Shown in pieces: positions 30,938 through 41,089 of a stretch of DNA of 64,000 nt. The first letter of the stretch is position 1, and every line of letters begins with the position of its first letter. Source of the DNA: Bimuria novae-zelandiae CBS 107.79 (taxonomy: Eukaryota > Ascomycota > Dothideomycetes > Pleosporales > Didymosphaeriaceae); contig ML976697.1 in NCBI GenBank assembly GCA_010015655.1, positions 74,970-138,969 of the forward strand, given 5' to 3'. Below the pieces are notes generated by a model, which was not told where the DNA came from, ran no database searches, and saw only the letters and a program-made list of their open reading frames with translations. The position numbers and the translations under genes were made by a program.

Positions 30938-32338
30938 ATGACGAACCCCAATAGCCGACCGACCTCCACCTCAAATCCAACAAGCCAGCGGGGTAATAAT
31001 GCCTCCCCAACCGGGAACGGACAAGTCAATCATGGCAATGGAGCCCGGGAGCATTCGACTCTTGCAAGGTCTGTTTTGCCAGAAATGACAGATAGAGACC
31101 GAGCGGAGCTGGGATTGCAAGGTTTCGACAGCGCCACGGACCCTTCGGACCAGACAGGCCAGAGCACTTCCCCCACAGCAGCCCGAAACGGCACACCAAA
31201 TGGTACCTCAGGAAACCCACAGGAGCCACTTTATCTAGTCAATCTTATGAGTAGGGGAGAAGACGTCAATAGCCAAGGCCGGGACAGCACTCCCTCAGCG
31301 TCCATGGTATCCGCCGATACTTCGAACAGCCGTACCCCAAACAACACACCCCAAGACAACGCAGAGGGCGATAGACGCGATCACCGAGCAGAAAGATCAA
31401 CCATCGCTTCGTATGATCAACTCACTCCGGCGAACTTAAACAATCATTTACGCGATTGTTCTGCCGACGAGAGTCGACTATCAGAGGAGGCTATCCATTC
31501 CCAGAATGATGAACCCTCAGCATGTATGTCCGAATTCTGGACCTATTCGCGCAACGGCTTCGACACCTTTCACACCAATTCCTCTGAACCCCCTGTAGTC
31601 GCTGTTACGGAAAATCCGGCTTTGTTAGGTGCTCCTCAAACGAACCACTTCAATCCACAAGCGGACGATTCTAGCAATCCTGGCGTTTTCAACGTTACTC
31701 CCTTCGGCAACAATACTCCAGCTACCCATACGGTTACCAATGGAAGTGTTCCCAATCATAACCATCAGGCTGGGAGTAATATCTCTGACAGCACGCTGAG
31801 AGAAGAAGAGCGCCCGACTCGCTTAAGTGATTTCTTGCTGCAAGCGGATCCCGCAACACAAGAACAATGGCAAGACGAGTGGACGGCAGCACTTTCTGGT
31901 CACGCTTCCGATCCCGTGCGTCGCCCGGAAACTCCTCTTCCGACTGGGAATGTCGAGAATGGCAACGCACGAGCGCAAGATAGTCTGGGCGACGTAGCTT
32001 CGGTCGATGTAAGCGGCTTGCAACTAGGAACACCAACCAACGGCATGCTCGCCGTGCTTGAAACTTTTAGCCAATATCCCGAAGACGAGGCCAACAGTGC
32101 TTCAGGTGAAGACACCACAGCAGGCAGCCAAGCAAACCCCACAAATCCAACAAGGCGTCGCTTTCTTATTCCTCTGGCCGACAACAATCCTAATTCTACC
32201 AGGGTTGCGAATGGACGTGTTGATAATCACGACCGCCGAACTCTACATGTAGGGTCGTTGAGACGAATGACCTCTGAAGAGAACCGAGCATTTTGGCGCG
32301 AGTTCAGCGATTCTGAGAACGATAGAGGGTCTACTTGA
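30938..32338 (+). CDS. Intrinsically disordered Asn/Ser/Thr-rich protein (466 aa), single exon
   Basis: The uninterrupted ORF from ATG 30938 to TGA 32336-32338 is built mostly of N, S, T, P, G and D (MTNPNSRPTSTSNPTSQRGN, later TVTNGSVPNHNHQAGSN). It has a few ordered-looking patches (RPTRLSDFLLQADPATQEQW, RRMTSEENRAFWREFSDSEN). There is no signal peptide, membrane span or catalytic motif. The length without any stop in a 52% GC background, a Kozak-like ACTATGACG context, and a CT-rich upstream tract support it as real. Composition suggests a scaffold or transcription-related protein; the family is not recognised. Confidence 0.7.
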   Translation: MTNPNSRPTSTSNPTSQRGNNASPTGNGQVNHGNGAREHSTLARSVLPEMTDRDRAELGLQGFDSATDPSDQTGQSTSPTAARNGTPNGTSGNPQEPLYLVNLMSRGEDVNSQGRDSTPSASMVSADTSNSRTPNNTPQDNAEGDRRDHRAERSTIASYDQLTPANLNNHLRDCSADESRLSEEAIHSQNDEPSACMSEFWTYSRNGFDTFHTNSSEPPVVAVTENPALLGAPQTNHFNPQADDSSNPGVFNVTPFGNNTPATHTVTNGSVPNHNHQAGSNISDSTLREEERPTRLSDFLLQADPATQEQWQDEWTAALSGHASDPVRRPETPLPTGNVENGNARAQDSLGDVASVDVSGLQLGTPTNGMLAVLETFSQYPEDEANSASGEDTTAGSQANPTNPTRRRFLIPLADNNPNSTRVANGRVDNHDRRTLHVGSLRRMTSEENRAFWREFSDSENDRGST

Positions 32339-32693
32339 AGGCTGTTGGTTGCAGGATGCTTATGGACAAAGATGGAACGATGCCTTCAACAACTGTGACA
32401 AAGAAGGTTCTGGTTGACGGCTATTGGCGGACTGGACGGACTAAGCTAGATGTAGAATCACTCCTTGCAGTAGCTGATTGGTTAAGTTCTATAGCTAATC
32501 ATACGCTTCGTCGTCGGGACACAATTAATTATGGAAGTAATGTGGGCGCGTATTCCGGAGGCAGGAGGGTATTCTAGCAATGCAGGCAGGCATGTAGGTG
32601 AGCAAGCCGTTATAAGGAAGACCGACGACGTCCTCGCGGGGCTAAGACTAACATAGGCGCTTGCGCACGCATCAGAAGAGCTGCATGTTCATA
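32339..32693. other. Intergenic spacer before a transposon
   Basis: No convincing gene. The ORF at 32335-32577 is short and without motif support. Confidence 0.4.
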
Positions 32694-34483
32694 AGCTAGC
32701 GCATATAGTGTCCGAACACATAGGGTTTCCGAACACCGCGCCACAACACCACACCTGCAGAAAACACGCGATTTCTCTGCACAACGCTCATCAATATGGA
32801 CGCCCGTAAGGTCGCTATACAATTAGCTATTAATAATCTCGCTATAGGTCTTTATACTAGCTAGCGCGTAGCTGCGAAGGCGTATAGTATCCCTTTATTA
32901 ACGCTATATAGTTAACTACGTGGCGCAACGAACAGCGCGCTCAGCTATTAGTATTAGTAGCGATTAACTCCTCTATAAGAGGACTTCCTAGTAGACTAGA
33001 TCCTTAAAGAAGACGCACGCGCCTACCCTCCCTTACACGCTCGCGCTTAAGAAATAGCTAATTAAATCCTACGTATAAATAGCGATAGTTAGCCTATTAG
33101 TAAACTCTAGCTCTTATACTTTATTAAGCAACAGCCACGCGTCGCATTAGTTATTAGTAGAAAGCTCGAGGCTTAGAGAGCTAATGTAGTAACTCTAGAG
33201 CAGGTGCGCGCGTTCCTAGAGCTCTATAAGTAGACTAGACGGCGGCTCAACATACAGACGGAGAATACCTACAATATGGATAAGACTGGCGTGGCTCTAG
33301 GAGTATGTACAAACACCCGAGTACTCTCTAGTAGTCAGAAAAAGAAGGCTTACATTCGGTCTCTAGAGAATCGCGAGTAGGTCTCTATAATCGAGTGCGT
33401 ATCAGCGACAGGGCGGAAACTACGCTGCGCAGTCATCTTCAAAGGCCAGACCCTATAGACTACTTGGTTCCTAGCCAAATCCGTGCCTAGCTGGCTCTAT
33501 ACAACCTCTGAGAATGGATGGACGTCGAAAGCGATAGGTGTTGAGTGGCTACAGCGTATATTTATACCTGAGATGGCTATAGATAATAGCTAGTACCGCC
33601 TCCTTATCCTTAACAGCCACGGCAGCCATATTAATATAGACTTCCTCTAGCTCTGCAAGTAATATTGAATCGAGCTCTTATACTTACCTGCGCATACCTC
33701 GCACGCCCTGCAGCCTCTAGATCTAGCCCCTTTTTCTATTATTAAGTCTAGTTATAGACGCTAGATCTAGGAGCTTGCATCGCTTAATAACGCTGCACCT
33801 ATTAAGAAGGAGCGCTTTATTGCCTGCTACTATTAAGCTAGGGAGGAAGGCTTTATAGAGCGTGTAATTTAAGTAGGCTGGCAGGCTACTAGCATCTGCC
33901 TATTTAATATTAATCACGTGCTTAGCTTATCGCAGCTCTCTCAAAGGCCTACTACGCCTACGCACTAGTAGCAGTCTTGGCAGCAGCCTTAAAGCTTCTT
34001 CTCTACTCCCTAAGGCCCCCGGGATCTCTATATAGCGCAGCGCAACGTCTAGAGCGTCGAGAATTTAGGTCGTACGACCCGGCTACTCCTACAGAAAGCA
34101 GGTAAGGCTCTAGCAGCTGCAAATGCTAGAGCTGCAGGCCTAGAAGCAGAGAAAAGACGACTTGAGCAGCAGCTAGAGATATCTGCCTCTCAGCGTTAGC
34201 GTAAGCGCATTCGAGTAGACCTAAATTAACGCTTTGCAGAGGTAGAGAGTATTAAAGAGGCTATACGCGTAGCTAAGGCTTTAGCAGCCTAACTACGTAG
34301 AGCTACTATATTAAGCGCCTTAAAAATAACTACTATAGCTACAGCAGCTGCAGCGCTTAAATCTATATATAGTTAATAGCAATTATAAGCAGCGTTGCTA
34401 AGATATCGCGTGTTTTCTGCAAGTGCGGTTTCGTGGCGCGGTGTTCGGAAACCCTATGTGTTCGGACACTATATGCGCTAGCT
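32694..34483 (+). mobile_element. Second pogo/Tc1-mariner-like element with long terminal inverted repeats
   Basis: Left 32694-32770 and right 34411-34483 form long inverted repeats. The shared core is AGTGTCCGAACACATAGGGT, then TTCCGAACACCGCGCCA, then GCAGAAAACACGCGAT. Outside the core, AAGCTAGCGCATAT is also inverted on both sides. I place TA duplications at 32692-32693 and 34484-34485. An alternative is a smaller element inserted at the central TA of a pre-existing palindrome. The interior encodes a stop-ridden transposase. The TIR sequence differs from that of the element at 2484, so these are two separate families. Confidence 0.8.
32797..34376 (+). pseudogene. pogo-like transposase, heavily mutated
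   Basis: It starts MDARKVAIQLAINNLAIGLY and continues through many TAG/TAA codons. AAKAYSIP and LRGATNSALSY mark the HTH region. YNMDKTGVALGV (first catalytic Asp at 33279-33281 retained, next residue Glu to Lys) and LILNSHGSHI (second Asp to Asn, codon 33612-33614) mark the DDE_1 endonuclease core; both are in the same frame. A helical, Ala/Glu-rich C-terminus follows. The mutations are C-to-T or G-to-A type, as in RIP. Confidence 0.8.
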
Positions 34484-34578
34484 TATCATGGGCTGGGGCT
34501 GAGAGCTGATGGAGGTGGGGTGCTGGCCAGTCGCAGCTGGTAGAGCGGACAGGGTCTGGCGTGACTGGTGCTAATCTA

Positions 34579-36279
34579 CAAGGGGCAATCTCAAGAATCA
34601 TGCGCGTCACGTGCGACAGGGATTCTTGCAGGGGTAGGAACACGAAATCGTCGGCATCTCCGCGTCATCAGGAAGGTTGACAAATACACCAAAATGAGGT
34701 GTTTTGAGATGTCTTGACTATGCTGTAAAGTTGTTCTGGCCACCTGCCATCTTGCACTGTTCTGCAACTTTGATAAAGTAGCTTGGATGGAGCTTTTCGG
34801 CCATATACTGCCTTATCTCATCATCATGCCACACTTGACGTGCGTACTCCTCAGCAGCCTTTTTGGCGACCTTAGAAGTTAAGTGGCACTTGTAACTCTC
34901 CAGGAATCCTTCTAGACGCCCAAAACAGCGCTCAATTGGGTGTAGATTGGGAGAGTTTAGAGGGTGAGGACCGAATTTGATTCCCAGAGCCTCTATTTCT
35001 GGCTGGCAGTAACGTAGACCTAGTGCGTGGAGATGGACGTTGTCTTGAATTAAATAGACGATTGCGCCTGGATTATTGTTGCGTATAGCGCAGTAGTAAG
35101 GAAATAGGTGCTTCTTTAAGACGTTCTCCGCGTACCAAATACTGTTTATGCCCTTCCCTCCTTTGTATACAAACTCCTCTGTTTTGTAGAATCTCTCAGC
35201 GCTAAGTGGTTTTTTTATGCCTGCGCGGAGAGCTCCGCCTTTCTTACCTGCTGCCTTATTAGCGGCCCGATGTTGGCTGTTATTGTGAGTAATATTGCGA
35301 TTAATCTCACGCAGTTGCCGCTCCTCGGTAGTGCCAGCAACAGTCGCGCGAGCGCGTTTGACCTTGAGAGCTTGTTTTGCCATGTTGTTTGTATAAGAGA
35401 CGTGTCGTATAAGGTCCTCGCGACTCTCTTCGTTGTCTTGTGCCCAAACAACGCAGGGCCGTGGGTAGGCGCAGATGGTATCTGTTGAAGTAGCAGCGTA
35501 GACCATTAAGCTGAATTTGGGCGGCGACATAGGCAGGGCAAATTGATTACTGTTAACCCCAACTGGGCGCGAGATCCTCTGCTTTCCGCCACGTATATTG
35601 CGCCCACCGATGGGCTTCGAGGTCTCGTTGTAACAGATAAAGATAAGGCGCGGAAAGTGTAGGTTGTACTCAGCGAACAGCCAATTAGTATATGAGAGCC
35701 GGTTGTCCTCGTCGTCGCTGTTAAGTACCAGTTTTTTAGGGCGTACGCCGCGAGTTATAGCGTAATTGTGATGGCTGTCGCGGTGCTCATGAGCAATCCT
35801 GAGGACAGTGTTTTCGCTCAGCGTGATGCCCGCTTCCGCGCAGAGGTGCTGGACAGCTTTATGTACGCGGTAAGTGCCAAATCGTATAATCTCATCCCGT
35901 AGCTTTGCGCTGAGTATGGAGCCATTGCGCACCTTTGGTGGGCGCCCTTGAGGCCTTACTCTAGCTGCTGCCGCAAGCAATTCCTGCAGAGAGTTGCCCT
36001 TTGCGAGGTTTTGGATACGCCTGTACGCCTGTCCAGCAGCCGAGTCAGAGATGCCCAAATTGGCAGAGGTTTCGGGGTAAGTAAGGCCATATTTTCGGCG
36101 GAGAACAACGATAGCACCTAATTGGGCGTCTGTAAAAGTAGGGGGACCTTTTTTGGCATAGAAATCGGCCATAGTGGGTGAGAAAAGTAGTAGAGTTGAC
36201 GCGTTGAGAGACTCTGAGGAGACTCGCTTAAAGTCTTGGCAGATCACGTGACGCGCATGATTCTTGAGATTGCCCCTTG
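34579..36279 (-). mobile_element. Tc1/mariner-type DNA transposon, 1701 bp, perfect TIRs
   Basis: Ends at 34579-34613 and 36245-36279 are perfect inverted repeats of 35 bp starting CAAGGGGCAATCTCAAGAAT. TA target duplications are at 34577-34578 and 36280-36281. The single transposase ORF fills the interior. Base composition is balanced, without the TpA excess of its neighbours, so it appears younger or spared from RIP. Confidence 0.93.
34718..36172 (-). CDS. Tc1/mariner (DDE_3-like) transposase, uninterrupted ORF (484 aa)
   Basis: The ATG at 36172 is the first Met inside the TIRs; the open frame extends upstream beyond the element, but that part cannot belong to it. The N-terminal region (MADFYAKKGPPTFTDAQLGA, then GLTYPETSANLGISDSAAGQ) is helix-turn-helix-like. 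GRPPKVRNGSILSAKLRDEI and FGTYRVHKAVQHLCAE form the second HTH region. The core reads LIFICYNETSKPIGGRN, then YLIQDNVHLH (second Asp present), then HPLNSPNLHPIERCF (Glu present). In related elements the first motif is DE(T/A), so the Asn before Glu suggests loss of the first catalytic Asp, and SPDLN has become SPNLH. The ORF is complete, yet the enzyme may be inactive. Confidence 0.82.
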   Translation of the reverse strand: MADFYAKKGPPTFTDAQLGAIVVLRRKYGLTYPETSANLGISDSAAGQAYRRIQNLAKGNSLQELLAAAARVRPQGRPPKVRNGSILSAKLRDEIIRFGTYRVHKAVQHLCAEAGITLSENTVLRIAHEHRDSHHNYAITRGVRPKKLVLNSDDEDNRLSYTNWLFAEYNLHFPRLIFICYNETSKPIGGRNIRGGKQRISRPVGVNSNQFALPMSPPKFSLMVYAATSTDTICAYPRPCVVWAQDNEESREDLIRHVSYTNNMAKQALKVKRARATVAGTTEERQLREINRNITHNNSQHRAANKAAGKKGGALRAGIKKPLSAERFYKTEEFVYKGGKGINSIWYAENVLKKHLFPYYCAIRNNNPGAIVYLIQDNVHLHALGLRYCQPEIEALGIKFGPHPLNSPNLHPIERCFGRLEGFLESYKCHLTSKVAKKAAEEYARQVWHDDEIRQYMAEKLHPSYFIKVAEQCKMAGGQNNFTA

Positions 36280-36405
36280 TACGAAGGAGCTCGTTTTTAT
36301 TGCTTCCTCCTTGGCAAGCGCCCCACCAAGCATCATCAACACCCCCGACACCTACTTTATCGGCCACAACTAGCCACCCCACGACGCTCTATATACGTTA
36401 AAAAA

Positions 36406-36908
36406 ATGCCCATTTCTCGTCGCAAGCCTCATCAATACAAAGTCCACAAAAGCTGCACAAAAAAAAAACCAAGATTCGCGAACTTTGCGCGGTAGAGAGA
36501 GCTTTTGCAGTGGGCACGTCGGTGTTCGGCATATCAACAAAGACATCGCCGAATGTTTCGACCCACCTGTCGACAAATCTACTATCGCAAAGCTCGTAAA
36601 GCGCATACGGGAGAGAGCAGATCAAGAAGGTATTTCTATCACAGATCCAAGCCTATACGAGACGTTGCCAGGTCGCAGCAGGCCTGAGTTGCTCGATGAT
36701 GCGCAGAAGAAGCGCATCATCGAGATCGTCACCCAGGACGGCACACACCGTGAAAAGGAGCCTCTAAAGGCAATGCAGGATGGAGATTTTGATGAGCTGC
36801 CTCCTATGAGCGTCTCCACGTTCGAAAACGTAATGAGTAGACTAAGTCCAATTGTAGAAACCGAAAGTGTCAACACTCTATTAGTTTTGGAAAAAACCAG
36901 ATCTTTGC
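36406..36908 (+). pseudogene. Tc1-like transposase fragment (N-terminal half only, frameshifted)
   Basis: It starts MPISRRKPHQYKVHKSC. A frame change occurs at the A10 run near 36460 and another near 36525. The main open part (36485-36922) reads TIAKLVKRIRERADQEGISI, then TDPSLYETLPGRSRPELLDD, then MSVSTFENVM. This is the HTH and linker region of a common fungal Tc1-like transposase. The catalytic domain is absent: the similarity stops near 36840, just before the 3' end of the chromodomain gene on the other strand. Confidence 0.7.
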
Positions 36909-38934
36909 TCAACCCGATTTGATAGTCCTCCACCCTCGATGTGCGCTCTTTTCGGGCTTGTCGTCGTCTGGAAAATCATATGCATCTTTGTCTTCTTCCC
37001 AACATCGTTCCCAATGACTAAGCCTTCCCGGAGGACCTGGCACATTGCGATTAGCTTCGTGGAACTCACGGAGCTTGTGCGGGCTATTTTTGAAATTAGA
37101 TGCGTTGTACCATTCCGGATCGGCCTCGTATTCAAGCCATCGGACACGATATTGCAGATTCCCGCGACGGAGGCGGACTGCTAGAATCCGCTCTACCTCG
37201 TATTCGACGTCGTCATTTGCACTTCCGTGATTGATCTCTGTTCTACCCAAAGCTTGCAATCCTTTGGCGTTGGCCTCATTTTTTGCACTGTCGGTGGTAC
37301 TCTTGGCGCCAGTGTCTTCCCCTTTCTCTACCTCAGCAACATCGGCACGCGACCATGCTTCTGGGGGAGGTTTCGAAGGACTGGGGGAGCGATATCGTTC
37401 TCGTTGCTTTGGCGCATGTGCGGCGTTTGTGGATTGCCGTTTCCGTGTTTCGTTGGATGCGCGAAGATGCCGCTTGCAGTCAATAGCATTGAACGAACCA
37501 CCGCGTTTCCGTTTCCGAACCGGCGATGCGCCGCTCATACTACGGTCGTTACTATCACCTTCTTTATCATCGTGCGTGCCATCGCCATGGCCACCACTGT
37601 TGACGCTCTTAGGCGTCGGAGAGTTGCCTTGCTACTGTTAGGCACCGCAAAGGCATTTGCAAATCGTGAGCGCTTACCTTGATCACTGGCCTGGTTAGTC
37701 TTATGCGGCTGCCGTGAGTAGACCATGGAATCATGGATGGCGTGACCACTAGTCCTTTGAATTGATTGGCGGCTAGAGGATATGCCGGTACCCGCCATAA
37801 GCAGTGGATCGCCATTAGGCACGGCATCCTCCGGTTGGATGTTGCTGCTCAAAGGCGAGAGTAACTGGGTTAAAGAGGCTTCAAGCCCTGTAGAATCAGG
37901 AGCCTCCTGTAGAACGCTGCTGGTCCTTACTCCTTGTGACCCAAACTTGCCCTCCCCTTCACCGTCGTTATTGTCACTTTTCTTATCGCCTGCACCATTC
38001 ACGCCTATGTTAGCTCCATTCAGTTTACACATTATGTTAGCAGCATGCTTACCTGAATCTGTCAAGTTAATAACTTTGTTTTCCTCTAACATTAGTGCTT
38101 GACTGCCTATCGCATTCTGTGCGTTCGACTCTGCTCCTTGCGAGCGGCACTCGCTCTCCCCTTCACGTCCGTCATTATCGCTAGTCTCGTCGCCTACACC
38201 AGTTATGTCCGCATTAATTCCATTTTGTTTCTGCGTAATGCTAGAATTATGCTTACCTCTATCCGCCAAATCAATTACTTCGGGTTCCATCAACGTTGAT
38301 GCAGGATAGCCTATCGTGTTCTGTGGGCTCGCGTCTGCTCTTTCCGGACGGCACCCACCTTCCTCACCATTATCGGCCATCGAGTGTATCTGATGGCCGT
38401 TAATGCTGGTTTCGATCTCTACGCAGTGTTAGACTCGTCACAGGTAAGCACACCAATTCAAGCGGCTCACTTGCCTTGGCTACTACGCTCAGCAGGAGAA
38501 CCGCTATGTTGGCTCTCATCCTTTACAGAGAGAATATCTCTAGCATACCTATCTTGCTCGTAGTTGAGGCTTCTCTCCCGGCGAGAGAGCGTCCAATCGT
38601 CATCGTGATCGGCGGGACTACTCCAGTCATTTCCATCCTCGCGGTCGCCACCGTTACTAATCGGACCGTCTGATGCACCATTATCTGTGGGCACGTTACT
38701 CTAACTAAGTCCAGTTTCCACCGGCTTTAGGGGTTGCCTACCCAGGTATGCTAAGCTGGTGACTTCAATAGGATCGCAGCGCGGAATGCTGGTGATACTG
38801 AGAGTTTTGTCATCGTGATACGGCGCGCCCTTTAGAGGTATGCGTCGAGAGGCCGGCTTCGCCTTAGGAAGTTTTTCATAGACGAATCGAATCTCGATCG
38901 GAAGATGAGAAAAAGGCGGGTTGCATGTTCCCAT
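36909..38934 (-). pseudogene. Chromodomain protein gene (about 594 codons), five exons, one nonsense codon
   Basis: The model exons are 38934-38471, 38405-38257, 38193-38053, 37989-37678 and 37627-36909. The introns are GTGAGC...CCAG (65 bp), two of 63 bp (GTAAGC...TAG and GTAAGC...CAG), and GTAAGC...CAAG (50 bp). All junctions keep one frame. The C-terminus carries a chromodomain: YEVERILAVRLRRGNLQYRV, then RWLEYEADPEWYNASNFKNS. This is a methyl-lysine reader fold found both in heterochromatin proteins and in gypsy integrases. No integrase is attached, and the long acidic/Ser-rich N-terminal part makes it a host-type gene. One in-frame TAG (38703-38701, likely from CAG) interrupts exon 1. 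If translation starts downstream (for example at 38380), the chromodomain could still be made. Confidence 0.65.
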
Positions 38935-40990
38935 TGCTGCTGTCGTCGCTTTAAAGCGTTCTGATGGTTCGAAGAAGTGGGAATTGTGACAGTTTAAGTA
39001 GGTAACGGCTTCCGCGGCTACATGCCAACTAGGTGGTCGAAAAGCTGGTTTGAAATAACCTTAGCCCTCTGGCAGACAGCAGTCGGCAGTCTATGCGAAA
39101 CGACGGTCGGGACGCCACGAACCGCCAGGTCGGAGTCAGATTTGGTGGCGGGGGCGATGCAACCTTCCCATGAACCCCCCTTTCCTCTCGGACGTGATGT
39201 TGGTGACCATTCCGCAAATCCTCATCTTGGGTACGGGAAGTTGCAGAGCCAGCGCTGCATGTGGCAGGGCATTCCCCAATATACAGCTCGCCTCTCTGTC
39301 GAGGGTCGGTTCAAGGCCATGAAAGCAGAAGTCCATGTCGCGTGCACCTTCGATAGCAAGCTGTTCAGGGCGAACCTCTCACGCATAGTCACCTCGTCGG
39401 CGACCCCGAAACTCACACCTGGGTTCAAATTCTCGTCGAGGCTTTTCATAACGCGGACTCAGCTTTGCAGGGAAGTGGACACACACATGTGCCCTTTTCG
39501 GGCCCGAAGGCCCACTATGGCCCTTCATTTTGACGGAGCTGAAGCACTGGAGTGCAACTTTGCCGTGCGTGCACCTAAAGCCCCAACCACCAGGCAGTGC
39601 AATTCGGCTGATGCATGGCTTGACCGCCATTTGCTTATTCGAATTGTGGTTTGTAATCTGCCATGCTTGTCTAGTGTGATCCTCTACAGGAACTGGACGT
39701 ATTGAGACCAATGGGCTCCCGTGGGGAAGCTAATCCCGGAAGATTGCTGAGTGTCCAGCTTGTCTAGCTGAAGTTACAACCAGGTCTGCTCCCTCGTGCT
39801 GAGACACTAGCAAAGCGTCCTAGGCGGCTTAGTTGCCTTGCTGGTAATTTGTGATGTGACCGGGCAAGCATGTCCGGCATCAGCATAAATCAGGGAGCGG
39901 GTCCAAATCCGAATCCAAAAGGGGTTCAACCGAAGGATAGGAGGCAGAAGTGGCGCGGGGATTGGAGGCCGTTCGCGAGCGAATATGCTACGGAAGGAGG
40001 CGGTTTATGTTGGCTCTACTTTGCTCCGGTGAAGGCCAACAAAATCGAACGACCAAGTTCGAGGCAAGACAGCAGTAGAGCTGCCCGCTGAATCCACAGA
40101 AGACGCATCATGCGAAATTCAGTTAGAGGTAGCTGGATCTGTGACGCCGGAACGCAGCCTGCCGTCATGCAAGCAGTTATGCGGACCCAGGCTACAGTTT
40201 GTCGAGTGCAGGCTAGGCGAGTACATGCCACTACCGTCCTGCTCGGCCGAACAGCGGGTTGTAGCCTAGCTGAGTCTGCCTCGTCTGGCTCTTGTGGGAC
40301 TGACTTTGCAGCAACAGCATTCTGAGCCAATTGTTTCCACGAGGCTTGCATTTCCGTGAAACTGTTGAGGGCCCAGCTGATATTGCACGGGTCTGACCCC
40401 TGCCGCTCAGACGTTATCGCGGTGTGCAAGGCGCTTCTGTCGCCATCCCGCGTGATCGATGACGTGGCAGGTCGACAATCTCTGATATGAGCAAGTATGC
40501 GGCTTTTTCTGGAAGAAGGAACCAAAGGGTTGGCCGGAATTTGTTCCCAGGCGGTGCCGGAGTCGAGGGTAGATGTCATAAACACTGCTCAGTCATGAGA
40601 AAGGCGAGCGACCCTTCGCGGCTGAATCCAGAGTGGAATAAAGTCGCTTGCGGAGCATCAAGGAGAATACGAGAATTGCCTTAGACACGGCGCAGTACCC
40701 TCGTCGTCGGCCCATCAAAGCGGGGGGGAAACTGGAGCCATCGGGCATTGCACGGTCGCATGACTTGCCAAGAGGCGGGAAAATACCTCACAAAGGAGTC
40801 CGAGCGACCAATTAGGAGGAAAGGGGGTGCTGGGAGCATAGAGACGATAGATGGAGAAGGGTAGGCTGGCGGGGGCAGCATGCTTATATGCGATGAGGTC
40901 GGTGCACGGGCCAGATAAAAGCGGCGAGCTGCCAAGTGAGCGTCCATTTCCCGCTCAGGAAACCTCCATTTCCGGATGCGGTTCCACCAC
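38935..40990. other. GC-rich region without a convincing gene
   Basis: Overlapping ORFs occur on both strands (39022-39705 plus, 39379-39711 minus, 40016-40585 minus, 40681-40947 minus). None has a domain, consistent splice signals or compositional support. High GC alone gives long chance frames. The plus ORF of 227 codons is the best single candidate for a hypothetical protein. Confidence 0.4.
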
Positions 40991-41089
40991 CACCAATATA
41001 CCTAGATAAATAGCCACAGATACGTAGAAGAGGCAGACTAAGGAAGAACCCTATATAATATAATACCTTATAAAGAGAAGCTCCGCACG

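Noticed and set aside
36172..36382. N-terminal extension of the Tc1/mariner transposase to 36382
   Set aside because: The extension crosses the TIR and target duplication at 36279-36281, so it cannot belong to the element's gene.
39022..39705. 227-codon plus-strand ORF
   Set aside because: There is no recognisable domain, equally long ORFs occur on the other strand, and there are no splice or promoter clues; kept only as a low-confidence candidate in the spacer entry.
40016..40585. 189-codon minus-strand ORF
   Set aside because: No motif, in a GC-rich stretch with overlapping frames; not supportable as a gene.
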